A DNA stretch of 64,000 bases, from contig NZ_LT900021.1 of assembly GCF_900198835.1 (NCBI RefSeq), forward strand, positions 1,736,001 through 1,800,000. The letters run 5' to 3'. The notes beneath the pieces are model-generated. The model ran no database searches, was not told the origin of the DNA, and was given only the letters and a program-made list of their open reading frames with translations. The stretch comes from Thermococcus henrietii (lineage in GTDB: Archaea; Methanobacteriota_B; Thermococci; Thermococcales; Thermococcaceae). The stretch's first letter is position 1. Every line of letters starts with the position of its first letter. Positions 36,519-45,000 of this stretch are shown here, one piece after another. A program made the position numbers and the translations under genes.

Positions 36519-38215
36519 TTTGAATCCCCCCAAAATCCAATGTCTTTCACGAATTTTCTCCACTCTTGGACAATTATAGGAAGGTCGTTCTTTGAGATTC
36601 TTTTTCCAGATGTGTCAAATCCAACAAATTCAGCCTCAGCCATGAATACCTTTTTCGTTTCTGGTATCTCTGGACTAGGTTTCTGTATTATCAAAATATT
36701 AGTTTTTGAATTGGCTCCATAAGGCTTGAAGGCGTCCCTAGGTAGGCTTATAATTCCTCTAACGTAGGCATTATTGTTTAGGAATTCAATGAATCTCTCA
36801 TTGTTTTCTAATGCATCCTCTGACATTATTGTTACCATTAATCCTCCCGGCTTAAGAAACTCTAGCCCTCTCTCAACAAACAAGACTTGGGATAATTGTC
36901 TAGGTAGTCCCTTTCCTGTTTCGAATTGGTCCAAGATTTTCCTGTCCTCTTCATACAGACCCAGTGGGGGATTTGTTAGTATAATATCAAACATTTCCTT
37001 CTCTAATCCATAAGACTTTAGTTCCTTCCAGGGGGCTAAAGCATTTGCTATTTTTATATTACTATGTGAATCATCACTGAGAATCATTGAAGAAATAGCA
37101 GCTTGGGCTACTTCTGGTGAAACTTCAATTCCGTAAATTTGATAATGGGCGACTTCAAATAGCCTCTCTCTAAGTGCTATTGAATTTAGGCCATACTTCT
37201 TGATCATCTTTTCCCTCACATAAAATAACGAGTACAATAAGAAACCTCCAGTACCACAAGCGGGATCTAGTATTTTATGGTCCTCTCCAGGATCCGCAAT
37301 CTCTACCATGGCCTTAGTAATTTCTCTAGGCGTAAAATACTGACCGAGATCTCCACGCATATTAGAATCCAGAAAATGCTGGTATGCTTCTCCTTTTATG
37401 TCTAGATCAGTATCCCTAAGGGAATATTTGCCAAGTAGTTTTGCTATTTTGAAAAGGGTCAGATCATTTGATACTTCCAAATCTTCCGGGAAAATACTTG
37501 GTTCCCGTTTTCTAGCACGTGAGTATAACTTTCTTATTCTGTCCGCAACATCCGTTATGCTCTCTGCATACCCAGCTTGGAATGAATAATACTCTTCTCT
37601 TCCAGTAGTTTTCTCATCATAAACTTTTGCATATATTAACCGTGAAGCTACCTTAAAAGCTTCATGTAGTGCTTTCTTTTCGACATTTCTAATTATATCA
37701 TGGACATGCTTCATTAACTTCTTAAATTCATCTGAATCTCTGATTGGAACTAGAGGCATTCCAATACCATTCCCATATTTCAGTTTTTTCCCGTACTTGT
37801 GGGCCAATGGGATATCAGATATTGGTTCTTCAACATGAGTGTCTTTGGTGTATTGGATGTACACAACTTCAAAGTCATCCCCATTAGTCCATTTTGCATA
37901 TTTTGCGCCTAAAGATACCGCATATGAAATAGCTTGCTTTAGTCCCTTTTTCTTATCAGGTGATTTAGTCTCTATCACTATTAGGGGAACCTTCTTAGAG
38001 GTGGACTTGTAAACCACTATATCAGCCTCTTTAATCGAAGAGCCCATTTGAACTGGAACAAAAGCTTCTATCTGGGTAGGATCATATCCGTACTCATTTA
38101 CCAACGTTTTTATTTCCTTTATCATTACGGTTTTTTCTTTTTTTATTCCTTTCTTTGATGCTAGAGAATCAACTTTTTTAATCAGCTTGTCTAATGTACT
38201 CCCCCTAACAACCAT
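36515..38215 (-). CDS. Restriction nuclease-N6-adenine methyltransferase fusion
   Basis: A 566-residue protein. Residues 40-120 resemble the HsdR N-terminal nuclease domain with a PD-(D/E)xK pattern: D65 in EADIVVY, E82 and K84 in IVIETKSPD, Q94 in the QxxxY-like LKQAISYA. Residues 270-500 are a gamma N6-adenine methyltransferase: SAM motif DPACGTGG (317-324) and catalytic NPPL (415-418). There is no SF2 translocase, so it is not a full type I enzyme; with a separate S subunit it resembles BcgI-like type IIB/IIG systems. Start follows GGTGGGAACTC. Confidence 0.88.
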   Translation of the reverse strand: MVVRGSTLDKLIKKVDSLASKKGIKKEKTVMIKEIKTLVNEYGYDPTQIEAFVPVQMGSSIKEADIVVYKSTSKKVPLIVIETKSPDKKKGLKQAISYAVSLGAKYAKWTNGDDFEVVYIQYTKDTHVEEPISDIPLAHKYGKKLKYGNGIGMPLVPIRDSDEFKKLMKHVHDIIRNVEKKALHEAFKVASRLIYAKVYDEKTTGREEYYSFQAGYAESITDVADRIRKLYSRARKREPSIFPEDLEVSNDLTLFKIAKLLGKYSLRDTDLDIKGEAYQHFLDSNMRGDLGQYFTPREITKAMVEIADPGEDHKILDPACGTGGFLLYSLFYVREKMIKKYGLNSIALRERLFEVAHYQIYGIEVSPEVAQAAISSMILSDDSHSNIKIANALAPWKELKSYGLEKEMFDIILTNPPLGLYEEDRKILDQFETGKGLPRQLSQVLFVERGLEFLKPGGLMVTIMSEDALENNERFIEFLNNNAYVRGIISLPRDAFKPYGANSKTNILIIQKPSPEIPETKKVFMAEAEFVGFDTSGKRISKNDLPIIVQEWRKFVKDIGFWGDSK

Positions 38216-38528
38216 GAGTTCCCACCTTAATTAACATCCAGCTTCACATTTTAATGCTTTTCTCTCGGATTATATGGTTAGTGACTTCTTAATACCCTCT
38301 TCTCTATATTCTGCTAGTTATCGCTAACTAAGAACATTTTATCTTAGTAGTCGTCTAATTTACACCGTGTTTTTGAACACCACATCCTTCTTTTCCCCCT
38401 TTTATACTTTTATACTATCCTTTACTTATACCCTCGTCCCTCCTTAAGAAGGGATTAACCCATGCTGACTTTGTTACTGTCATCACCGTCAAAAAATTGG
38501 GAAAAACTGGAGGGCCTGATGACAACCC
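38216..38528. promoter_or_regulatory. Non-coding gap holding the R-M promoter and a palindrome
   Basis: No gene seen. TAGTTA-TCGC-TAACTA at 38315-38330 is a perfect inverted repeat about 100 bases upstream of the nuclease-methyltransferase start. Several AT-rich TATA-like boxes lie between. The plus strand is pyrimidine-rich here, continuing the strand bias seen at 39990-40200. Confidence 0.45.
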
Positions 38529-39683
38529 TCACATTGCACTTTCCACTTCGGGTTCTGTTGTCTCGATGCCGTCCCACATTTCAAAGGGCTGAAATCCAAG
38601 TACGTTCTGGTCTCTGTCCACCACCAATACTCCTTTGCTATCAATTTCGAGTGTTTTAATTCTCCTTCCTTCGTCGCTATACACAACATACAAAATCTCC
38701 TGGATGATTTGTTTCATGAATCGTTTGTTTTCTGGCGTGTAATAAAGTGGCTTGTTCACAAAGACTCTCAATATTTCGATACCATATTTCTTTTCAAATT
38801 CATCTAACTTTACTTCCAGCATGTCCACCTGCTCTCCCGCATGAAGCCATACGTAAACTTTTCTGAATCCGGATAAATGTTTCAAGGCCTCAACATGCAT
38901 CTGATATTGTATTTCCGCCTCTCTCTTTCCACATAGGATTTCCCATCCTGTTTTTATCAAATTTCTACTAAGCTTTCTTCTCTTTCTGCCTGGTATTCTT
39001 CCACTCTTTACTCGGGAAAGGATTATATCGAGCCCCTCATCGCTAACAGTTGCTGGTAATTTTCTTGCTTGCTCCTCCACGTCGTATTGGCCAGAATAGT
39101 GTTCCCAGAAATTTTTGAGTTCAATTACAATTAGTGTTCTACTGCTCCAATCTATTACAAGAACATCTGCTATTTTATCGGCATCTGATTTTCTGCCCCT
39201 CCTCTCTTTCTCATCTGTTCCTGGCCTCGTTCGTATTTTGTAAATAGGAAGTACAATGATGTCTTTGCCTCTCTCTATATGTTCCTCTAACATTTCTTCC
39301 AGACTCTCATATACCAAGTCTTCTAAGAACCGTCCTTTCCAAAACGCGGTTTTGTTCTTGGGAAGCTCTCGATTTTCAATACGTTTTCTTAAGGCTTCAT
39401 AGAACTCTTCCTTTATCTCAGAATACATGTCTAAAATATCGCTTATGTAATGGTACATAGTTTTCGTGTCTTTTATCTCCACTTCCATTTCTTTATCTCT
39501 CTGGAACTCTTCAATCATTTCCTCGGGTAACATTCCCTCTCTTAACATCTCCAGCATTGCATGAACTAACACTTCCCAATGTTTGAACATCTTGTGTCTA
39601 TATCTTTTCTTAACACATTCTTCAAGTTCTTCTCTACTCCCTTCTCTAATCCTACTCTCCACTAACCCTCCACTTCTAACCAT
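38529..39683 (-). CDS. Unassigned PD-(D/E)xK nuclease-like protein
   Basis: A 384-residue protein I do not recognise. Residues 20-105 are charged helices. Residues 115-200 carry a convincing nuclease core: a helix with Glu (FLEDLVYESLEEML), D173 in KIADVLVID and E188/K190 in LIVIELKNF, the D-ExK pattern of PD-(D/E)xK enzymes. The C-terminal half is mixed alpha/beta with KVYVWLHAGEQ. No transmembrane segment, zinc site or ATPase motif. It lies just upstream of the R-M pair on the same strand but has its own Shine-Dalgarno motif (GAGGTGG), so it could be a second restriction enzyme, a defence effector or an element-maintenance nuclease. Confidence 0.8.
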   Translation of the reverse strand: MVRSGGLVESRIREGSREELEECVKKRYRHKMFKHWEVLVHAMLEMLREGMLPEEMIEEFQRDKEMEVEIKDTKTMYHYISDILDMYSEIKEEFYEALRKRIENRELPKNKTAFWKGRFLEDLVYESLEEMLEEHIERGKDIIVLPIYKIRTRPGTDEKERRGRKSDADKIADVLVIDWSSRTLIVIELKNFWEHYSGQYDVEEQARKLPATVSDEGLDIILSRVKSGRIPGRKRRKLSRNLIKTGWEILCGKREAEIQYQMHVEALKHLSGFRKVYVWLHAGEQVDMLEVKLDEFEKKYGIEILRVFVNKPLYYTPENKRFMKQIIQEILYVVYSDEGRRIKTLEIDSKGVLVVDRDQNVLGFQPFEMWDGIETTEPEVESAM

Positions 39684-40314
39684 ACTACCACCTCAGGAAG
39701 GAGTTTTCAAGAAAAGGGGCCGCTGTATCCAGACTTCACTACCACAGTATTTTGAATCTTCTTGAATCTTATTTAATTAATAAGTTCCATTAATATCATC
39801 CCTGTCCGCTGGGCTTCATCCTTCTCATAAGGGAAAAGTGAAAGTGAGTGTGTATAGAGATGGTAGTGTAAGTAGAGTGTAGTATGTGTGAGTGTATGAG
39901 TCATAAGAAAGTTAAAGATTCATAGTGCCCCATATATAATAGGGAAGAAATAAAGCAAATTAGTTAATTTTCGTTTTTTGTTACCTTTAAATGCTTTATG
40001 GTTCTAATCACCCTATTCGTTACTTATATCCTCCTTTCTATACCTTACCGTCTTATTTAGTTCTTATACTCGTACTCACTCTCATTCCATCAATCCTTCT
40101 TACCTTGTTACTTATACTCCCTTTAACCCCTACTTCACCTTACTTACTATCCTCTCATTCTATCTCTTTCTACTTACTCTCTTCCTCTCTTATCTACCAT
40201 TCATTAAACACCTACATGGATATACGTTCCAAAATTTCAAATATAGGAAGGGGACAGTGAAACCATTCGAGAAATGGTCGAATGAAAACTTGAAAGAAAG
40301 TGAGAATTTGGAAT
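39684..40314. other. Non-coding stretch with strong strand asymmetry, possible replication origin
   Basis: About 39830-39910 the plus strand is almost pure G, A and T (repeated GTGTA and GAGTG words); about 39990-40200 it becomes almost pure C, T and A (ACTTAC, CTCTTC words). The switch falls near 39960 beside an AT-rich patch. An 89-codon open frame at 39991-40260 is a by-product of the pyrimidine bias. Such composition inversions often mark plasmid origins; no iterons were identified here. Confidence 0.45.
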
Positions 40315-41231
40315 TCAAAAAACAACCTTCTTCCCCATGATTTCTGGGAGGGTGGGATTCAAAGATTGTTCAAGGTACTTGTATGAACGAGCGTATTCCC
40401 TTTTGGCCTGGTTGAATAAGTCGAGATAGTGAAGACTCATTATCGAACCCGTCGAATGGCCGACCATGTACTTAACCACACTCTCCGGAACTCGGGCCTC
40501 GAACATCTTGTTGATGAACCATTTTCTGGCGTACTTGAGACGAACGCCCTTCCTTTTGGATAGGTAGGAGCGTAGAGTTACGTAGGTAGTGTTGGGAAAT
40601 GGTTTGAGGAGTGAGGCAACGTAGGGAGGCATGAAGGCAACGAAGGAGTTTTTAGTTCTGCGAGTCCATGATAGTTGGTAGTATGAGATGGTGGTTCTGT
40701 TTACCTTTTCCGTCTTTAGACGGTTCTCATCGAATTCCGTTACTATCTTCAATGCTTCCTTTATCCTTATCCCTCCAAAAACCACCAACAACGCAACCAA
40801 TAACGCATCTTCCCTCTTGCTTACCGCTCTAAGCCAGCTCTGAATCTCATCGTCCGTCGGGAAGTACAAATCCGGCTTTGCATCGTGAGTCTTAAGGAGT
40901 CTCTTCAACTTTATGGCCGTCTCCTCCGACATCCAGTCGTTTTCAAGGTAGAAGTTTATCAGGTTCCTTATCGCCAAACTCAAATGATGCTTTCCGACCT
41001 TCGTGTTGTCCATCAACCTTCTCAAATCCTCGATTCCCCAAATCTCGGTGTCTCCAAAATATCTATCAAGGGAAGAGATATACTTCCTTCTTGTCTCCTC
41101 TGTTACTCTATTCTCAAGCCATTTTGCGAATTCTCTTCTGATAGGGCTGTATATCAAAATTGGAGCCCCTGGAGAGTCCGTGGGCGTTAGCCCGCCAGGG
41201 TTCAAATCCCTGCCCCGGCGCCAAACTCCTT
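40315..41231 (-). CDS. IntC: catalytic part of partitioned SSV-type tyrosine integrase
   Basis: The catalytic domain is complete: Arg in VVFGGIRIKEALKI, the KYARKWF box (HxxR-like), then YMVGHSTGSIMSLHYLDL with the nucleophilic Tyr. The N-terminal core-binding part starts FAKWLENRVTEETRRKYISSL. Its frame enters from the right att core, encoding the same GVWRRGRDLNPGG as intN. Alone it lacks the natural start and N-terminal domain. Integrases of this kind are inactivated by their own integration. Confidence 0.9.
41168..41223 (+). pseudogene. 3'-half remnant of tRNA-Ser(GGA)
   Basis: Matches the intact tRNA from the anticodon loop through CCA with one three-base difference in the variable loop (TTA for CAT). 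The 5' half is absent. It is the displaced 3' half of the chromosomal tRNA left at the far end of the integrated element. Confidence 0.9.
41190..41231 (+). repeat. attR core, 42 bp
   Basis: Identical to 34887-34928; right boundary of the integrated element. The two flanks diverge immediately after the shared CTCCTT. Confidence 0.92.
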
Positions 41232-41376
41232 TTGTCATCTCCCCTCATTGGGGCTGTTCTCGTGTGGTGATTTACTGAGCAAATACCAAACACAGAAAAG
41301 TACGTTTTCGGATTCAACATTCTCAATGGAGTGGAGTTAATAAGTGTGAAGATAAAAGAACAGAGACCAAGTGGAC

Positions 41377-42585
41377 TCAGTAGCGCCTTCTCCTCTGTCT
41401 CGGCCTCTTCTTGCCCCACCTGTGCCTATACTCGTTCTCAAGCTCGTCGCGCCGAACCATTTCCCTGTACTCCTTCGGAAGTTCTTCGCTCAGCTCCGAC
41501 TTCCTGACGTCAACTCCGGCCTGCCTCGCTATGTACCTGAGTCTCCTGAGCTCACCGGGCGCGATGAAGGTTATGGCCTTCCCCTTCTTCCCCATTCTAC
41601 CTGTTCTTCCAATCCTGTGAATGTACTGCTCTGCGTTCATGGGGATTGAGTAGTTGACAACGTGGCTTATCTCAGGGACATCAATTCCCCTCGCGGCAAC
41701 GTCCGTCGCCACGAGAATCTCGGTCTTCCCGCGCTTGAACCTTCCGAAGGTCCTCTCTCTTGAGGGCTGGCTCATGTCCCCGTTGAGGGCCTCGGCCTTA
41801 AAACCGTCCCTCCTGAGCCTCTCCGCGAGCTCCCGCGTCTCGACCTTTGTCTGGCAGAAGATTATGCCGTAGAAGTCCTCGCTCAGGATTTTCTTGAGGA
41901 TTCCGTAGCGCCTCGCCGGGACGGCCTCTATGAACTCCTGCTCAACCTCTCCTGGAACCAGCTCGTCCCTGCTCACGATGACAACTTCGGGGTTCTTCAT
42001 GTACTTCTTGGCGAGCAACAGAACGTCCATCGGCATCGTCGCCGAGAACATCATCACGCGCTTTTCCCTGGGAGTGGCCCGGAAGATTGCTTCAATGTCC
42101 TCCTGAAATCCCATGTCAAGCATTCTGTCGGCCTCGTCGAGGACGAAGAAGCGGAGCGAGTCGAGCCTGAGCGTCCCGCGCCTTATGTGATCGAGCACCC
42201 TGCCGGGCGTTCCGACGACGATTTGAGCCCTCTCAAGGGCCCTTATCTGGGGTCCTATTGGCTGGCCTCCGTAGATGGCGTAAATGTCTATCTTCCGCTT
42301 CCCGCGTAGCGAGCGGAGTTCCTCGCTTACCTGTATTGCCAGCTCTCTCGTCGGCGTTAGAATGAGTGCCTGAACTTCCTTTCTGCTCTCATCAACAAGG
42401 TCGAGGATTGGGAGGCCAAAGGCCGCGGTTTTACCGCTTCCGGTCTTTGATTGACCAACGACGTCGCTCTTTCCGTCGAGAATGAGCGGTATAACTTCCC
42501 TCTGAACGTCTGTGGGTTCTGAGAAACCCTTTCTCTCAACGGCCTCAACGGAGGCCTTCGATAAGCCAAGCTCCTTAAAACTCAT
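41377..42585 (-). CDS. DEAD-box RNA helicase
   Basis: A 402-residue DEAD-box protein. Q motif near GFSEPTDVQREVIP, motif I SKTGSGKTAA, Ia PTRELAIQ, Ib GTPGRVLDH, II VLDEADRMLD, III SATMP, and in RecA2 ATDVAARGIDVP and HRIGRTGRMG. A basic tail (RHRWGKKRPRQRRRRY) should aid RNA binding. Start preceded by AAGGAGA. Likely involved in RNA unwinding at translation or cold adaptation. Confidence 0.95.
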   Translation of the reverse strand: MSFKELGLSKASVEAVERKGFSEPTDVQREVIPLILDGKSDVVGQSKTGSGKTAAFGLPILDLVDESRKEVQALILTPTRELAIQVSEELRSLRGKRKIDIYAIYGGQPIGPQIRALERAQIVVGTPGRVLDHIRRGTLRLDSLRFFVLDEADRMLDMGFQEDIEAIFRATPREKRVMMFSATMPMDVLLLAKKYMKNPEVVIVSRDELVPGEVEQEFIEAVPARRYGILKKILSEDFYGIIFCQTKVETRELAERLRRDGFKAEALNGDMSQPSRERTFGRFKRGKTEILVATDVAARGIDVPEISHVVNYSIPMNAEQYIHRIGRTGRMGKKGKAITFIAPGELRRLRYIARQAGVDVRKSELSEELPKEYREMVRRDELENEYRHRWGKKRPRQRRRRY

Positions 42586-42656
42586 TTTTCAAGTCTCCTT
42601 AACGCTGAAGTCTCAAACGCGCTCCTTCTCAGAACGCGCCGAGGAGAAACGCGTTT

Positions 42657-42734
42657 TGGCGGGCCGGGGGGGATTCGAACCCCCGACCTGCGGATTAAGA
42701 GTCCGCCGCTCTAACCAGGCTAAGCTACCGGCCC
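42657..42734 (-). tRNA. tRNA-Lys(CTT)
   Basis: Acceptor GGGCCGG/CCGGCCC, the expected T arm GTTCGAATC, and an anticodon loop CTCTTAA giving anticodon CTT. CCA is encoded at 42657-42659. No intron. Confidence 0.96.
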
Positions 42735-42815
42735 ACGACCCGAAACCATAGAGGGGAAGTGTATTTATAAATTTTTCGGTTCGCAACCGTTATTAGTCCC
42801 AAAAACAAAGAGAAC

Positions 42816-43586
42816 ATGGGGGCGGAGTGGTTGGCTGGGGAATTTCAAACGGTTAAGCTTCTTGCCGAGATTGTTGCCTTCGCCACCCTTACCTCCGCCG
42901 TTGTGGTAGCCTACTCGCTCCGCGACATTCTAGCAAGCTACGTGGATAGGAAAACTCTGAGGGGAGTTTTTCTAGGAATATTTATCTTCTGGCTCGGCTA
43001 CCTTGAGAACGTTTTTAACGACCTGTACAAGACGGAGCTCACGAAGGTTCTTGACGACGTTCTCGTTGCCGTTGGTATGACAATCATCGTCGTGACGGCG
43101 TTTCAAATGAAGAAACAAATCAGAGCGGTAAGACCAAAAGTCGTGACCAAAGGACCGAGTTTTCTAAAACCTGGAGCGTACATAACAGGTCTTGTGGTGC
43201 CATCGAAGATACTACCTCTCCTCCAGGGAAAACAGCTTCTTGCAATCACGAGACACCCAAAACCGTACGAAGAGCATGGTATCCCTTATATCTGGATTAG
43301 CAACGTTCCCGCTGAAAACACCGTAAGGCCGACGGAACTTGCCCCCCTCCTTCACAGGGTGCTCTCAAACGCAGATGAGAACACGTTCATAATCGTGGAC
43401 GGGCTTGAGTACTTAATCCTGAACAACGGCTTTGAGCCAGTTATGAAGTTCCTCATGAACCTGAAGGACAACCTTCTCACGAGGAATGCAGGAATGGTCG
43501 TGATAGTTGACCCGAAGACCCTCGATGACAGACAGATGAACATGCTGATGAGGGAGTTCGAGAGGTTGCCCCTCCAGAAACCGTAA
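42816..43586 (+). CDS. DUF835 membrane protein
   Basis: A 256-residue protein. Membrane helices at about residues 15-35 and 45-65, and one near 85-96; residues 110-256 are a cytosolic DUF835 domain (IPYIWISNVP, FIIVDGLEYLILNNGFE, GMVVIVDPKTLD). DUF835 is archaeal and thought to resemble signalling or ATPase-like folds without catalytic motifs. No clear Shine-Dalgarno motif; a TATA-like TATTTATAAA is just upstream, so the mRNA is probably short-leadered. Confidence 0.85.
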   Translation: MGAEWLAGEFQTVKLLAEIVAFATLTSAVVVAYSLRDILASYVDRKTLRGVFLGIFIFWLGYLENVFNDLYKTELTKVLDDVLVAVGMTIIVVTAFQMKKQIRAVRPKVVTKGPSFLKPGAYITGLVVPSKILPLLQGKQLLAITRHPKPYEEHGIPYIWISNVPAENTVRPTELAPLLHRVLSNADENTFIIVDGLEYLILNNGFEPVMKFLMNLKDNLLTRNAGMVVIVDPKTLDDRQMNMLMREFERLPLQKP

Positions 43587-43623
43587 AATTTATAAAGGCC
43601 CCAACGCCCTTATATCTGGCAAC

Positions 43624-43711
43624 GCGGGGGTTGCCGAGCCTGGTCAAAGGCGCGGGATTGAGGGTCCCGTCCCGTAGGGGTTCCGGGGTTCAAATCCCCG
43701 CCCCCGCACCA
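43624..43711 (+). tRNA. tRNA-Leu(GAG)
   Basis: Acceptor GCGGGGG/CCCCCGC, anticodon stem CGGGA/TCCCG with loop TTGAGGG (anticodon GAG), long variable arm, encoded CCA at 43709-43711. One base after CCA the hairpin-rich repeat begins. Confidence 0.96.
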
Positions 43712-44199
43712 CAACAGCCCTTGCTTGCGCAAGCGCTGGCGGAAGGTTAAGTGCCTTTTTTAAGAGTGCAAGTTTTGAAGGGGTTTCTGTCAAATTTGCT
43801 TCATTTCCAAGAGTTTCACTCTGAGAAGGCGCCCGAAGGGCGCCGATGGTAAGTTGAAACTATCTCAAGGAGTTTTGGTGTAGTGTTAAACCCCCGCTGG
43901 TTGCTCTTTTGTTAGTGCACGACTGACCTCTTGCTCTTTGGTAAGAAGGGCGCTTATTTCGCCAGCCTTTCTTAAAGGCTGTGGGCAAAGTTTCATCAAA
44001 GTGAAGCATGCTTTTTTAAAGGGTTCATTTTCGGGTGGGTTTGCTCTTAAATTTGCCATTCTTGAACGTGTTTCCTTCATTAGCGCCCTTTGGGCGCGTT
44101 TCGAGTTTAAACACCTTTTCCAAGAGCCCTTGTTAAAGCAAACCCAAAAACCAATGAGTTACTTTAAGAGGCATGCACTCTATCTTTACCCCCTGTGAG
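43712..44199 (+). repeat. Repeat unit A
   Basis: Contains GCGCTGGCGGAAG (43733-43745), hairpin GGCGCCC-GAA-GGGCGCC (43828-43844), GTTAGTGCACGACTGAC (43911-43927), hairpin CAGCCTTT-CTT-AAAGGCTG (43963-43981), GTTTCATCAAAGT (43990-44002) and a further hairpin GCGCCC-TTT-GGGCGC (44083-44097). Confidence 0.8.
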
Positions 44200-44640
44200 G
44201 GTTTAACCATTTTGGTCAAGCTTTCCCAAAGCTTGCTCGTGAGTGTTTCGCTCTTTGAAGGCGCCCTCGGGCGTCGATGATAAGTTGAAACTGTTTGAAA
44301 AAGGTTTGTTTGGGGGATTAACCCCATTCCACATTTGCAGTAGTTAATTAGTGCATGACTGACTTTTTGCCCGTTGGTAAGAATGGCGTTCTTTTCGCCG
44401 GCCTTTTTCAAAGGCTGTGTAAAAGTTTCATCAAAGTTTGTGATTCTTTTTGTAGGGGCTCCGTTGGGAATGTTTGCGCTTTTAACGGCTTTTTGGAATG
44501 CGAATTCCTAAATTTTAGAAGCTTTCTCGCTTGGGTTTGCTTTTTTTCTCGCGCTCCGGAGGAGCGCTTCTCAGAGAAACCCCTTCCAGAGGGTTCCTTG
44601 AAGAGAATTCTTTGAGAGCACTGGCACTTGAGAGTGCAAA
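44200..44640 (+). repeat. Repeat unit B
   Basis: Same orientation as A. Hairpin CAAGCTTT-CCC-AAAGCTTG (44217-44235), GC hairpin (44260-44275), TTAGTGCATGACTGAC (44348-44363), hairpin GCCTTT-TTC-AAAGGC (44401-44415), GTTTCATCAAAGT (44425-44437) and GCGCTCC-GGA-GGAGCGC (44551-44567). It lacks the GCGCTGGCGG start. Confidence 0.8.
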
Positions 44641-44699
44641 CTTCTTAGAATTGCATTCTTAGAAGAGAATCACCGACCTTGGTCAAACTCTGCGGGACT

Positions 44700-45000
44700 T
44701 TCATCCCTCGCGTCGAGCAGAGCTCGACGTCGCACAGGCGAACAAGCTTTAAGAAAGCTTGACCAAAGAGTGTCCTCCTTACTCATAGGCAAAAAGTCAG
44801 TCGTGCACTGTTCGAATGCAAGTTTAGAAGGGGTTTAATATCAAACAGGGTTTTTCAAGCAGTTCCAACTTTGTTATTGGCGTCCGAGGGACGCCGTTTA
44901 AAGAATGGAACACTCACCAAAAAGCAAGTGAATGAGAAACCCACTTGGAAATGAATACTTCAAAAAAGGCACTTACTCTTCCGCCAGCGCTTGCGAAGGA
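44700..45000 (-). repeat. Repeat unit D (partial)
   Basis: Reverse orientation. Starts at CTTCCGCCAGCGC (44988-45000 on the plus strand), with GC hairpin GGCGTCC-GAG-GGACGCC (44879-44895), the GTGCACGACTGAC block (44796-44811) and hairpin CAAGCTTT-N3-AAAGCTTG (44743-44761). It ends near a central hairpin CGTCGAGC-AGA-GCTCGACG (44711-44729). Confidence 0.75.

Larger units (their letters stand above)
34887..41231. mobile_element. Integrated 6.3-kb element with SSV-type split integrase
   Basis: The element is bounded by tRNA-Ser att copies and is clearly AT-richer than the flanking genes. The integrase gene is cut in two by integration: intN at the left edge and intC at the right, both on the minus strand. 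Joining them at the 42-bp core gives 1215 bases, exactly 405 codons including the stop. Cargo: a nuclease-methyltransferase fusion, an S subunit and an unassigned PD-(D/E)xK protein. No replication, capsid or conjugation gene is seen, so it may be a defective or satellite element, or a plasmid relying on host replication. Confidence 0.92.

Noticed and set aside
39991-40260. 89-codon frame rich in Leu, Ser, Tyr and Pro that could look like a small membrane protein
   Set aside because: Composition follows directly from the pyrimidine-rich strand; no Shine-Dalgarno motif or promoter placed for it.
34887-41231. Insertion sequence or transposon
   Set aside because: No DDE or serine transposase and no terminal inverted repeats; boundaries are tRNA att sites of a tyrosine integrase.
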